Assembly: GCA_022494885.1 (NCBI GenBank)
Contig: JAGVSM010004551.1
Span: 124,001-188,000 of the forward strand
Length of the DNA stretch: 64,000 bases
Reading direction: 5' to 3'
Origin: Micrasema longulum
Taxonomy: Eukaryota; Arthropoda; Insecta; Trichoptera; Brachycentridae
Shown: in pieces, positions 41,150 to 51,229 of the stretch
Position numbering within the stretch: position 1 is the stretch's first letter
Layout: every line of letters begins with the position of its first letter
Notes under the pieces: model-generated
The model's input: only the letters and a program-made list of their open reading frames with translations
Databases searched by the model: none
What the model was told of the DNA's origin: nothing
Position numbers and translations under genes: made by a program

Positions 41150-41525
41150 GCAATAGAGGCGATGTCACCGATCCTTCTTTTCTGTGGCCTTCCAACCCTT
41201 ATTTTGTTTGCCCATGGTCTCCATTTTATTATGCTGAGTGTCTACCTGCCATCATTTTGCCTCGCCAAGTGTCCTGCCAACTGCCATTTCAATTTCGCTG
41301 CACGATCCGTGATATCCACGACTCGTTCTTACTCTGTCTCTTAGACATACACTGAGCATCTGTCTTTTCATGGATCGTTGCGTGCATTTGAACTTCTGGC
41401 TACTTTTTTGTATTACAGACATGGTTTCTAGTCCGTATGTTATCGCAGGCAATATATTTCTTACTCTGTCTCTTAGACATACACCGATCATCTGTCTTTC
41501 TATGGATCGTTGGATGGCATCCACG
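41150..41525 (-). pseudogene. LINE reverse transcriptase C-terminus with tandem duplication
   Basis: The minus-strand frame encodes 'ILPAITYGLETMSVIQKSSQ', 'CTQRSMKRQMLSVCLRDRVR', and further on 'AAKLKWQLAGHLARQNDGR' (shifted). This is the Y-G-x-E-T-W ... Q-R-x-M-E-R-x-M-L-G-V-x-L-R-D-R-x-R ... K-W-Q-W-A-G-H-x-A-R end of a common insect LINE protein. The 'QRSxxRQMxxVCLRDRVR' block occurs twice, ~132 bases apart (about 41335-41375 and 41462-41525). Confidence 0.8.
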
Positions 41526-41632
41526 TGGAAATTTTTTTTCTACCAAAAAGTTTAGTTCATTCATTCATTATTCCCTTTTTACATCTAATGGCCCATAGCA
41601 CATGCATTTCTACATCAACCGCTGGGTACCTT

Positions 41633-41712
41633 GTTAATTTTTGTTACATGAAGGTAAGTTTATTATCCTTACCCTTCGGATGCCATTTCAGTGATTATGA
41701 AATATTTTAGTT
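41633..41712 (-). mobile_element. SINE-B core fragment
   Basis: On the minus strand it has the TCACTGAAATGGCATCCGAA, GGGTAAGG and TTACCTTCATGTAACAAAAA blocks of the SINE-B core. The head is absent. Confidence 0.5.
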
Positions 41713-41919
41713 TAAAACATTAAAAAATATATATATTACATGTCAACCATGTTGGAAATTGAACTTTGTTGAATTGAAACATGTTGAAAAAAGACCCCTC
41801 GCATGGTAGGCGGACAAAAAAATATTTACACGTCTTTAATAGCTCTCTTTAAAAGTTGATGTTTTCAACATACGCTAGTTAACGTAGTTGTGGTGATTTT
41901 AAATCATCAAACTTGTATA

Positions 41920-42062
41920 TTGTGGTGCATTAAATACTGCATAAAAAAAGTCAATGCAGCGTACCTCGATTATCTGTTAAAGGAAGGTAAGATGCTCAAT
42001 CTTACGTTTCAGGTACCAGTCCACGAACAACGAAATATTTCAGTTTTAAACTGACAAAATGT
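41920..42062 (-). mobile_element. SINE-B core fragment
   Basis: On the minus strand, TTCGTGGACTGGTACCTGAA, ACGTAAGATTGAGCATCTTA and CGAGGTACGCTGCATTGAC match the SINE-B core at 58760-58850. Confidence 0.65.
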
Positions 42063-42224
42063 TTCATGGGAAACTTCCTCAGGCTGCGATACGAGCGCCA
42101 TCTTTATCGATACATATCGAGGCTTTATAAAGTGAAATTTATATTTGATTACGACAATGTGAATATCTGTGTGAAAATTCTTAATATTTTATTTATTTAA
42201 TCATACAAATACCAGAAGTCAAAC

Positions 42225-42610
42225 TCAAGGATGGAGTCTAACACAAACTCTGAATTTAGGCAAAGAAGTTTCAGGTTTCTGAGCCCCAAAATATTCAATA
42301 TGTTACCCGAATATTACAAAATTATGATCCGAATTCAATTAAATAAATTTGAAATAAAATAGTAACTGGATTTAAAACTTACTAAAAAACATTCTAAAAT
42401 AATAAATAGTATACATATCATATTTTTTTCATAATTAATTAACTCATAAGTAGTCATGTTTTTGTTTATTTTTGCATAAAAATGTCTGCCTTAAAACAGG
42501 TTGTACCAAGTTAGGCAGACTAGACATAATCCAGAGAAATCTATTGATTAAGTATGTCTGTATTAGATAAATACATTGTAATTTTTGTTAATAAAGAATT
42601 ATTATAATTA
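42225..42610 (+). mobile_element. LINE 3' end with reverse transcriptase C-terminus
   Basis: 'SFRFLSPKIFNMLPEYYKIM' is the R-x-F-x-x-P-K-I-F-N-x-L-P end of a CR1/jockey-like protein. A 3' UTR with AGGCAGACTAGACATAATCC follows, then AATAAAGAATTATTA. Related ends in other states of decay are at 42830-43290 and 50800-50985. Confidence 0.6.
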
Positions 42611-42652
42611 TTATTAAAATACATACATATTACAAAAAAAATACTATAGTAA

Positions 42653-42703
42653 CGTATCCCAAACTCTATGAGGCTCAGGGCCCTGCGTTGAGTTGGGATA
42701 CAA
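42653..42703. repeat. Short hairpin
   Basis: GTATCCCAAACTC and GAGTTGGGATAC form a stem around ~23 bases containing CAGGGCCCTG. It may be a degraded inverted-repeat element. Confidence 0.5.
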
Positions 42704-42829
42704 CATAATATAAAGTGGAAGCACGTACATAGTTGAATAATTGCGAAATATAAAAATTAAATATCATTTAATAAACATGCATATATTTCAAAGGGCATCT
42801 GGACAACACGCTTAATAGTATATGAATCT

Positions 42830-43290
42830 ATGTAATATCTCGCAGCAGTCTCCTGCAACGGTCTATAGATTTCGTTTTCGAGAATTTAATATCTTTATCC
42901 AGAACATTGAACACTCTTGGGGCCACAAAAGAGAAATTTTCCTGAACAAACGTCGTACGTGTTTTTGGAATTAAATAATTTCAATCACGGGAAAACCTTG
43001 CACGAGAATTCTGCTGGGATCTACTCTTGTAGCCGCAGGACCAAAAATGTGTCAATGACTCTTTTTAAAAAATTGTCTGATGTCCAGTACCTTCATGAAT
43101 TGGAAACAATATCTCAGATGGGAAAGTAGAAAGACAACGGAGCATCACTCTTAGAATTAATTTTTGTACGTTTATTAGGGTGTTTACGATAGACGCAGTG
43201 CAACCTCCCCATCCAACTATACCATAGGTTGCAACTGACTGGAAAAAAGCTAAATACACAATATCTTTATCGGTAACCTGTAATTAAACA
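42830..43290 (-). pseudogene. LINE reverse transcriptase C-terminal part, frameshifted
   Basis: The minus strand encodes 'YLAFFQSVATYGIVGWGGCT' and 'LINVQKLILRVMLR'. After frameshifts it encodes 'IPKTRTTFVQENFSFVAPRV' and 'FNVLDKDIKFSKTKS' with a stop near 42832. This is Y-x-x-x-x-Q-S-x-x-x-Y-G-I-x-G-W-G-G ... then P-R-V-F-N-x-L at the end. The 'TPRVFNILEGRIKLSRTK' peptide at 50800-50985 is the same family. Confidence 0.75.
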
Positions 43291-43369
43291 TGTCTAGAAA
43301 ATATAAATCTGTAAATATTATATTTAAAAAAATTAAAAAATACTTTGTAGATAAAGTTGAAGATAAATT

Positions 43370-43545
43370 TAACTTCCGATTTAGAATACGAGCACAGGAT
43401 TTGAATCCTGTACCTGAAGTATGGTATGCGTTTGCGTCAACCACTACACCACTTTTCTCGACTAGATTTTTATTTGTATTTTTACCTGAGAGCAGCTATC
43501 GAGTCGAGAACATTCGTCCATGATTCTAGTTCTATTTTTGGCAAA
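43370..43545 (-). mobile_element. SINE-C: upstream module plus tRNA-like head
   Basis: On the minus strand, TAGAACTAGAATCATGGACG and CGACTCGATAGCTGCTCTCA form the upstream module. GAAAAGTGGTGTAGTGGTTG is the A-box region and CAGGATTCAAATCCTGTGCT the B-box region. A second upstream module lies at 43598-43645 in the same orientation. Confidence 0.65.
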
Positions 43546-44267
43546 CATGACAGGTAAGCTATTCAAAAATATCATAAATTTGTACCTATCTGAAATTTAT
43601 CGGAGAGTAATCGTTGAGTCGAAAAACTCGTCTTAGGTTCTTCTTCTTTTTCACTAATCAAATTTAATTACTATACGAGCTGAACCCGGCAACGTTTTGC
43701 TATTGCTAGATTTGAGACAATTGAAAGTTTGATTTCAATTATTGTATTTAAATCAAATGAAATATGTAAACACACATGATTATTTTTGTGTTTCGGATTA
43801 CATAAATTTTGAGAATATGTGAATGTCAGAGAAATTCGACAAATAGGGATTTGAACATAGTTTTTCTGTATTTTTCTGGCATATGCCTCTCCAATTTTGT
43901 GCAAAAAATAGCAACTGAACTTTTAACTGATTATGCCAAATTAAAATCAAAGTTTCGTTGTCCCGTTTTCCATCCTATTGAAATAATTTGATGTGTATTG
44001 GTACCTATTTCGTCTTTATTTAAAAAAAAATAATTCTCGTATACCGTACGTCCGGAAACTACAAAACTACAAAAAGTTAAATAAATAGTACTGAAATGCG
44101 TTTGTACGAAAAAAAATCAGATAACGTTTCCTCTTTACAGCCTTTTTTCTACTCGTAAGGGGGTCGTGTATTCAAAAAAACTTAAAAACACTGCTCAAGG
44201 GAGTTTTTTTAAAAAAAAATTTTTTAAGAAAAATAAATATTTGCGTTCTTATGATTTACCCAAATAT
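43546..44267. other. No gene; one repeat-like phrase
   Basis: AGCTGAACCCGGCAACGTTT near 43679 resembles phrases common in insect repeats. The remainder is A/T-rich. The short frames at 43671-43991 on both strands are not recognisable. Confidence 0.35.
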
Positions 44268-44410
44268 TTAATTTTGAGGGCCATTTTCAACGAGTTGTAA
44301 ATAACCCACTATTAGAAAATGGGAATTAAGTTGGGGTAGAGTAGGATTCGAACCACGGACATTTGGTCCGTGAGTCCGAGACACTGGCCACAGGACCACA
44401 ACCCGAGTTT
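44268..44410 (-). mobile_element. SINE-D (tRNA-like head)
   Basis: On the minus strand the head GGGTTGTGGTCCTGTGGCCA and B box GTGGTTCGAATCCTACTCTA are followed by CCCCAACTTAATTCCCATTT and CAACTCGTTGAAAATGGCCC. The copy at 16308-16722 is the same family. Confidence 0.75.
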
Positions 44411-44902
44411 TTTCACATTCGTCGATGTTTCTATAGGGATAAAAAACTTTTTTGAAAAGGAAAGGAAAGGAAGTATAGTCATATTTTCTATTTGTTTTAT
44501 TTTCTATATTTGCTGGTAGTCCTGTTTCCAATCGTAAAAGGGGGGGTTTCTAATTCAGAAGGGGTTGCTACCCCTAGCCTGCCATAAACACGTTTTATTC
44601 AAATTGCCAAAGGGACAATCATTGATGGTGAGTGCTCTTAGACTGAGATGACTTTGAGAATAATCCTTCAAAGTCATTATATTATTAGTCATTTGTAAAG
44701 CACGGCAAGTCTTCATATTTCATTATATTACTGAAATACCCGAGAGATTCAATTTGAATGTGTTTCATAATTCCGCTGGCCATTTCTTATTAAAAACTTA
44801 GATTATTATTGTTACGTGTTTATTGTATATTTAAAATGAATGTTTTTTAATAAAAGCTTTTAATCGATTCGAACAATTAACGAATGTTTTTGATTTTAAG
44901 AA
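44411..44902. other. No gene recognised
   Basis: A short hairpin (ATGACTTTGA/TCAAAGTCAT, about 44650-44680) is the only structure noticed. Confidence 0.35.
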
Positions 44903-44995
44903 GAGAGTATGGAAGTCAAGGCAATTATAATGACAGACTATAGGCCCTAAAAATGCCTAGACAATCCCTTCTCACAATTTCCAGCAAATTGAAAA
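44903..44995. mobile_element. Possible decayed MITE-1
   Basis: TATGGAAGTCAAGGCAATTA, TAGGCCCTAAAAATGCCTAG and ACAATCCCTTCTCACAATTT resemble the two MITE-1 ends with the middle lost. Confidence 0.4.
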
Positions 44996-45221
44996 AAACA
45001 TCTATAACATTTATATAAGAAGTACTAACTTTAGGGTTTTTAAACAGCTTTGTTTTTATGCATTTTTTAAAAACTAGTTGAGTATACCTTGATAAAGAAG
45101 TTTGTGCAGTTTTGAAACCAATTGATAGAAAGAAATAGAATAAATAGTAAAAAGCAAAGTTGTTTTGTGAAAAAAAATCGTTTTCTGAATAGCATTTATT
45201 ATGTAAATACAAATTATTGTT

Positions 45222-45290
45222 TTATATAAATAAAACACGAGTGATACTTCAATCCACAAATTTCCACAATGAACTTCCATCAAGAATTTT
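45222..45290. mobile_element. Rearranged PLE tail plus motif
   Basis: The tail TATAAATAAAACACGAGTGA (as at 34909) is followed by CAATGAACTTCCATCAAGAA, the recurring motif, now in the opposite relative orientation to the 34875-34950 locus. Confidence 0.55.
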
Positions 45291-45296
45291 CACTTA

Positions 45297-45900
45297 CAAA
45301 CTTACTAGGGATGAAAATATTGAGAAAGATATAAAAATGAGGCTAAATCACGGAAACAGGGTGAATGGTGCAGTGAAATCAACATTGGCAAGCAAATGTT
45401 TGCCGCAGGAGGCAAAACTGGCAGTTTACAATGAAGTTCAGGTGGCAACCCTAATGAGTGGGAGCAAAGTATGGAATTTGGAAAGTATTGTTAAATTATA
45501 TCAAAATGCGATCTCTCAGGCGAATGCGTGGTAAAACGATGTATGATAGGTGCACAAATGTCGAGATTTCGTGCATTATGTAAGACAGGGATTTTTGGCA
45601 AAATTGGCGGCCACCGTGGTGTAGGAGGTCAAGTCCCGGTGAGAACACAAAAATTCAATGTGATATTTCTCAAGCCTGGGTGTTCTGTTATGAAATTCAC
45701 CACAGTAATTGGGTCTTCTGGCCTGTTGTGGTGTAAAAAATAATAATCAAAAAATGGATGCGCGTTGTTTTGGACATGTATGTGGACAAAAAAAACAGCT
45801 GAAAGGATCTAGGATGCGAATGTTGATTGATGCAGAAAACTAGGAAGACTGAGAAAGACATGCCACGATTGAATCCTACAAAGAATTTTTTTTATTTGTT
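45297..45900 (+). pseudogene. RTE-like reverse transcriptase copy interrupted by SINE-A
   Basis: 'NHGNRVNGAVKSTLASKCLP', 'LAVYNEVQVATLMSGSKVW' and 'YQNAISQANAW' (decayed) parallel the RTE copy at 18400-18700. After the SINE at 45607-45745 it continues with 'MDARCFGHVCGQKKQLKGS' and, further on, KTRKTEKDMPRLN-like remains. Frameshifts and stops are abundant. Confidence 0.75.
45607..45745 (+). mobile_element. SINE-A with internal deletion, nested in RTE copy
   Basis: It begins CGGCCACCGTGGTGTAGGAG and jumps from GGTCAAG directly to TCCCGGTGAGAACACAAAAA, losing ~36 bases that contain the anticodon-like region and half of the B box. The body and the GGCCTGTTGTGGTGTAAAAA end are intact. Confidence 0.75.
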
Positions 45901-46060
45901 TATTTTTCCATACATATATTATTTACATAGAAATATAATGACAAAAATACACTTTAGAAAAATACATCTTAAAATTAAGCTATAACATAAATTGGAAAAA
46001 AATGCCCACAAAGACTACAGCGTCTGAGCGTGGGCCATTCCTTTTTTAATTATTAAAAAG
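45890..46060 (-). mobile_element. LINE 3' terminus with GCCCAC hairpin
   Basis: On the minus strand, GGCCCACGCTCAGACGCTGT and AGTCTTTGTGGGCATTTTTT form a GCCCAC/GTGGGC hairpin, a frequent LINE 3' UTR feature. An A-rich end (complement of TTTTTTTTATTTGTTTATTT) follows. Confidence 0.5.
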
Positions 46061-46224
46061 TTTATGGCATATAAATATGGTAGGACATGACCATGAAAAG
46101 AAAAGAAAAGAAAAATAAAAGAAAAACTTATGCTGATTAACATATGCTGATATTACGAAAACATGATTTATTTACAGTATGCAATAATTATTAATAATTA
46201 TTAATTAATTTTTTTTTTTTTTTA

Positions 46225-46920
46225 AAGAATGTGTCTTTCTGTTCCTTCCACGCTAATCCAAGACCTCAAGATAAGATGGTAATAAATAAGATTGCAAAAA
46301 AATATCAATTTTGGGAAGGATCAGAAGATTTATTTATAAGGACTCCTGCAAAACTATTTACAAAGCAATTATTGAACCACACGTTAACTACTGTAGTAGC
46401 ATTTTATTTTTATCAAACAAAGAAAACATAGATAAACTAACTGTATTACAAAATAAAGCCTTTAGAATCATTTTGAAAAAAAACAGATATACGAGGGTAA
46501 AGTCGATGGTAAATGAAATGAAATTATTAACATATAAACAAAGAATATTTTACAATACAATGATATTTGTTCATAAAATTATAAACTCTAATAAAAAAAC
46601 AGAATTTTGGAAAAAAATTGATCGGAACCAGCATGAACACGATCACAATACTAGAGAAAAGAACAAAATTAGACTTCCATTTAGGAAAAAGGCAAAGTCA
46701 CAAAATTCAATTGTATTTAAAGCAATTAAAAAGTATTACGAAATGGAAAAAAATATTTATGAAGAAAAAAACATATCAAAATTTAAAATAATGGTCAAGA
46801 CATATGTGATAAACAATTTATAAATTAAATATATTTGCAATGTTATTATTAGAACACACATAACAATATGTATGATATGTGTGCCCTACTTTAAGATTTA
46901 AATAAAAATAAAAAAAACCT
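46225..46920 (+). pseudogene. LINE reverse transcriptase thumb/C-terminus, 5'-truncated
   Basis: 'NKIAKKYQF' is shifted by one base relative to the main frame 46311-46823. That frame begins 'GRIRRFIYKDSCKTIYKAII' and includes 'EPHVNYCSSILFL', 'LTVLQNKAFRIILKK', 'NTREKNKIRLPFRKKAKSQN' and a stop. It is homologous over its whole length to the C-terminal third of the protein at 37154-39319 ('LGRIRKKINKKSAELIYKTI', 'LQNRAMRIILKKSK', 'IRLPLKKKTKSQNS'). It ends in an A-rich tail near 46905-46917. A poly(T) run lies just upstream of the truncation point. Confidence 0.85.
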
Positions 46921-47422
46921 ACTTTTAACTGTACCAGTGATTTAATGTTTTGTAGTTCCTAAGTTAGAAAATTGAAGCATCTTGGACCAACATGTAAGGA
47001 GTGCCTCTGTGCAAACTTAGTTCTACATTCTGGAACTGACAGTACACTATCGGATCTATAACTGATACGATTTAAATTATTACTTAACGATTCCCTATTC
47101 AAGTAAACATATTTCAGGCAATTAATAAATATATACTTGAAGATACTATTTGTAATTTTATTTTACAAATAATAATAACAATTAAATATATGTTTTACGA
47201 TCAATAATTGTTGTTATTGAATATACTCGTATATAACAGTATAATTTTTAGTTATTTTCCTTAGTTTGAAGAATTTAGACTAGTGCGATATATCCAGAGA
47301 ATTATTTCAGTGTAAGCAGTACATTTTTTTTGCAAACACTGCAAGAAGCATTGGTATATTTTAAGACTCGTTAAGAGTTTTTTTTAAAGATAAGGGTTTA
47401 ACAATAATTAATCTCCTAGATA
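46921..47422. other. No gene recognised
   Basis: A/T-rich; no supported feature. Confidence 0.35.
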
Positions 47423-47872
47423 ATTTAAACGTAGTTATGCAGAAAGCAGTAAAAAAATAGAAAGTGGTGTTATCGGGTGCAGTTAGGTCAATTCTGTGTT
47501 CTGCTAAAAACAACCAGACCGCTTTCATACAAAAAAATTTAATAATTACCTTCTGAAAATAACGGCATTTCTCAATTTGCAGAAAACACCCAAAGCACTA
47601 CAAAAATCTTACAGTACTTTAAAAATCATTAAAACTGGTAAATACGTAATTAGATTCTTGTTTGTAATATGAAAAAAAACTAATGTATTCATTGCTTATC
47701 ATTTGTCAAAATCAAAAACATTCCAACTGTGTTGTAGATTTGATTATTCACTCGTTTCAAAAAGATGGTTTAATCTCAGTTTCTTTTTGTTTCTCTCAAT
47801 TGTTATTTTTTTTCAGAAACGTGCTATTATTTCAGTTTCACTTTTCTATGGCTACTTACTTAAATTCGTTAA
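47423..47872 (+). mobile_element. MITE-2, copy 1
   Basis: It aligns with 59356-59750 over its length (GTTATCGGGTGCAGTTAGGT, ATTTGCAGAAAACACCCAAA, ATTCATTGCTTATCATTTGT). It contains ~100 extra bases (TGTGTTGTAGATTTGATTAT ...) before GTGCTATTATTTCAG. The left end AAACGTAGTTATGCAG matches the partner's inverted terminal repeat. It has no coding capacity; the open frames over it are incidental. Confidence 0.7.
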
Positions 47873-48258
47873 TTTTTTGTATCTACCTGACTTTTTGCTG
47901 TTTAAAAAGGTTTATCCTATCCCGAAATATCGAACAATATATAAAAAAAATACTTTTCCAGTAAAATCTAATTCTCTCCTGTACCAACCGCAATTTTCTT
48001 TCAGTGTTTTTTTGGAAATAGGTCATAGACGTGAGCGTGGAATTTTTTTTGTATGTTTCGTAAGACGAATAACCTGTGTAAATATTTCTCTTTGCCCACA
48101 GAAATTCAGCGTAAAACCTGAAAATATTCCGATGGCTTTTACTAGCACAAACCGTATTACCGTACAGCACAAGATTACTGAAAGGTAAATAACAGAAAAT
48201 ATACATAAATATAGATACATTTAGGAAGAGAAAAATATGTAGAGTAAAATTAATTACG
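47873..48258. other. No gene; overlapping incidental frames
   Basis: Open frames on both strands (to 107 codons minus, 161 plus) overlap here and into MITE-2. Neither resembles a known protein, and the plus frame runs across the MITE. Confidence 0.35.
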
Positions 48259-48420
48259 TGGCATTTTATTTATTTCATCAGCGTGCACGGCCCAAATGCT
48301 TTTGTAAACATAAATATTAAACATATTATAGGGTTTTTAAAATGACGTAAATATATTGTACTATATTTTAATACTATACTACACATTATACTTAAAATTA
48401 AGATAAATTAGTAAGTTAGG
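48259..48420 (-). mobile_element. LINE 3' tail
   Basis: On the minus strand it ends TTACAAAAGCATTTGGGCCG, TGCACGCTGATGAAATAAAT. This is of the same ending type as 24901-24945 and 27746-27800. Confidence 0.45.
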
Positions 48421-48583
48421 AATGACAAAAATAATAATTTGTCATTGTGGTATATAACTAGAGTAAGCATGAGCGTTCGAATTATGATCGGGGGATCGAG
48501 GGTGATGATGATGATGATATGATCAGGGGTGTTGCGAGCGTCTCTGGCTACTTTTGAACTTTTGTCTCCTCGTAATTACTAAA

Positions 48584-48660
48584 ATGCCTATATGTACGCA
48601 GAGATACTGTACAAATCGTTCTGGAATAGATAGAAAAAGCAATTGTATAACCTTTTACCG
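48584..48660 (+). CDS. THAP zinc-finger first exon (partial gene)
   Basis: ATG in a good context (TAAAATGCC) opens a 77-base exon encoding 'MPICTQRYCTNRSG' and 'NCITFYR', then GTAAGTAATG, a consensus splice donor. The spacing M-P-x-C-x4-C-x-N-R ... T-F-Y-R matches the start of THAP domains (C2CH zinc-binding DNA-binding domain, usually followed by F-P and the second C...H pair). Without splicing the frame stops at once. Exon 2 was not found by eye. Retroelement sequence occupies the presumed intron from about 48740. It could belong to a host THAP protein or a THAP-containing transposase. Confidence 0.55.
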
Positions 48661-49071
48661 GTAAGTAATGTTTTTATCTCAATAAAATACTTATGTAAAA
48701 ATAGATATTTTAATGTAAAAAACTTTTTTTAATATGTTACCAGTCGTGAGTTATCTATCTCCTGTCTCTGTCCTGCTCAGTTAGTCGGGCATATAGTGAA
48801 ATGATTAACAAGGGTGACGCGTATGCGGAAAAAAATGACTAGAACTTACAGTAGACCGATGTAAACAGTCCGTGCTTTCTACTGTGCTTCTTATTTTGCT
48901 TGTCAAAGTCATCTTGAAATGACGTGACGGTACTTGCTTCCTACGTCGGTCATTTATTTTCCTTTGGAGATGACTTTTAACTCGGATTTGTATGGAGTGT
49001 CATTTCTATATATTATATCTCAATTTATGAAATGGCACATTATGTCTAGTAGTCCTGTAGTGAAATGTCAC

Positions 49072-49388
49072 GTTGGGGTCACCAATTATGTAGTGAAATC
49101 TTTTGTTAAAATGAAATAATTGGTTTTATTTACCACGGTTTCGTTGCAAGGTTGCGTGAAATTAAATGAAAGATTTACTTACATTGTTCTGAAATTTAAT
49201 AGACAATACGAGTATGATGAATACAAGATATACAAAGATGTGATTAAATTAACTACGAGACTAAATCAATTAGCCCTGACACGAATTAACGTGACGTGGG
49301 TATTTTGTAAGTTTTAGAAAGAAAGAGCAAAAACCAACTGTTGTTAGTGGTAAAAGTGCGGCGAGAGTGGGTGCTTATAGTCCTAACA
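49072..49388 (-). mobile_element. LTR with primer site (minus strand)
   Basis: The minus strand starts TGTTAGGACTATAAGCACCC (49388) and ends TTTCACTACA (49089), a 300-base unit bounded by TG...CA with AATAAAACC near its end. Immediately inside is TAAT and then TGGTGACCCCAAC (49072-49084), the same leader start as at 25576. The internal sequence to the left carries no recognisable gag. Terminal short inverted repeats are weak. Confidence 0.6.
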
Positions 49389-49509
49389 GGTATTTGGAAT
49401 TGAACCATATTTAGTAAGTCAGGGGAGTCCAAAATGCCATGCATTCATTTGAAGAAAAACATTAAATCACTCAGATTCAGTCTTCTGGATTAACTTTTCA
49501 AATCAAGTG

Positions 49510-49710
49510 TATTCATTCAAAGTCATAGGAATTTTTTTTAATTAGAATAGACTTGTAATCAATAAAACGCAAGAATTTCCTCTGCATTCTCTCAAGTTTT
49601 GACGAATTAACTCTGCAAAATGGGCTCCAGATATTTAAATTGTATTCAAGTAGTATGCTTCTGACAACTGATACATACAAAGTCTTGAAAATTTATATAG
49701 ATTTAAAAAA
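49510..49710 (-). pseudogene. LINE reverse transcriptase fragment
   Basis: The minus-strand frame 'YVSVVRSILLEYNLNIWSPF' and 'LERMQRKFLRFIDYKS' is the R-S-x-L-E-Y-x-x-x-x-W-S-P ... L-E-x-x-Q-R-K-F-L-R-F segment of jockey/CR1 proteins. It is equivalent to the piece at 5470-5560. Confidence 0.75.
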
Positions 49711-50799
49711 TTTAATCTTTTTTATTTTGTATTTATTGATTTATTAGGTTAGGAAAAATATTCTTAGTTCATGAGTTTTGGCGCTTTTAAAACCATGTTT
49801 TCATTGTTGATTAAAACAATTCAATAAACAATGAACACTGGCATCAACAACCAGGCCCACCAATATATTAACCTAACAAGGCACCAATTGCGGTGAAACG
49901 GAAACGTAAATCAGATTCTCTCCGTTCAACGTTCATGCCGGTCGATCGACACAACACAGCCAACTACATTTATCGTGAACATAAATTTAACACGGCTAGA
50001 TTTCATTCAGTATTATCTGTATCTTTTTTATTATATTAAAATTCTCGCTTTAGTAATTTATTCATTAAATTAGTAAATAAAACCCCATGTAATATGTTAA
50101 TTAATCTTTTATTTCAATGCACGCAACCTTCTAACAAAACTTCTAAAAAATCTCATTTGGATTTACAGATTAGTTTATATTCTATGTATAGTAATAAAAC
50201 TTACAAAATTAATAAAAAATAATTGAAAAATATCTGTCGATGAAAGATATTAAATAAAATAAAAATCATAAACAAGATTCGTGAAAATTTTGTAACAGTG
50301 CAAAGCACTTAAATACGTAGACATAATATTTATTCAGAAAACCTGTGTGATGTCATAGACGAAAAATATTATATTTCACTAAAAGTATGAACCCTCTCAA
50401 TACATGTATGTATTGTCACTACTTTCCACCACATTGGTTATTTATCAAACACATTTTGGTTAAAACAACACATTATTCCCCGCAAACAAAATAAAACAAA
50501 ATCAAATATACTTAACCATATTAATGTTTTATCGCAACATTCGTGACAGTAGATTTACTTTTCACATTTTTAAAAACCATTTTCATTTCTTTATGATCAT
50601 TATTTTAAAAAAGGAACCTTTTATTCAGGAAACATACAGTTCGATTTACAAAAATTCTAATGGACCAGTGAAGTTTCTATGTTATATTACATGCTAAGTT
50701 TATCAATAATTTCATAACTAGAATAGGTAAATGCCAATACAAGAAAAGAAAACGATATATTTTAACTTGCCGAAAGCAGCCTAACCAAGTTCTATTCGT
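49711..50799. other. No gene recognised
   Basis: A/T-rich with a less biased patch at 49840-49980. No repeat or frame that I could match. Confidence 0.4.
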
Positions 50800-50985
50800 C
50801 GTGATGTTTCCACAGATATTTTGTGTTTAAGATAAGTAAGACTTTTCCTCAGAGACATCTCTTCTTTATCACACCGAGAGTGTTCAATATTTTGGAAGGG
50901 CGTATTAAGCTCTCAAGGACAAAAACTATTCTCAAAAGAGGAGTTAAGGACTGGATTTTCCTTGAGTGAAAAACTGATAGATGAT
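50800..50985 (+). pseudogene. LINE reverse transcriptase C-terminus
   Basis: 'FFITPRVFNILEGRIKLSRT' and 'KTILKRGVKDWIFLE' then a stop. It is the same family as 42830-42960 on the minus strand ('FVAPRVFNVLDKDIKFSKTK'). Confidence 0.65.
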
Positions 50986-51229
50986 TTTCCGAATGTTTAA
51001 GCTGGCTGTTTACCATATCAATGTGCGATAAATATTTTTTTGAAATTAATATTATGTTTCAGATTCATTAAATATTTGTGGTGATATACTCGTATGTCTG
51101 TGTTAACTAATTACTAGTCTCAACTCAAAACATGACTTTTAGTCTTACAGAGTTAGGATTAATGTCTAAAAAAATGTGCAATAAACTGTTTATAAGTAAA
51201 CAAACAAATAAATAATAAATAGCCGGTTC

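Noticed and set aside
43370..43460. tRNA gene on the minus strand
   Set aside because: Same reasoning: B box present but no acceptor stem, and a repeated upstream module is attached.
46006..46045. Rho-independent terminator-like hairpin followed by T's
   Set aside because: The context is eukaryotic and the hairpin is part of a LINE 3' UTR on the minus strand.
47703..48188. 161-codon plus-strand frame
   Set aside because: It starts inside MITE-2 and runs out of it, has no recognisable domain, and overlaps a minus frame of similar length.
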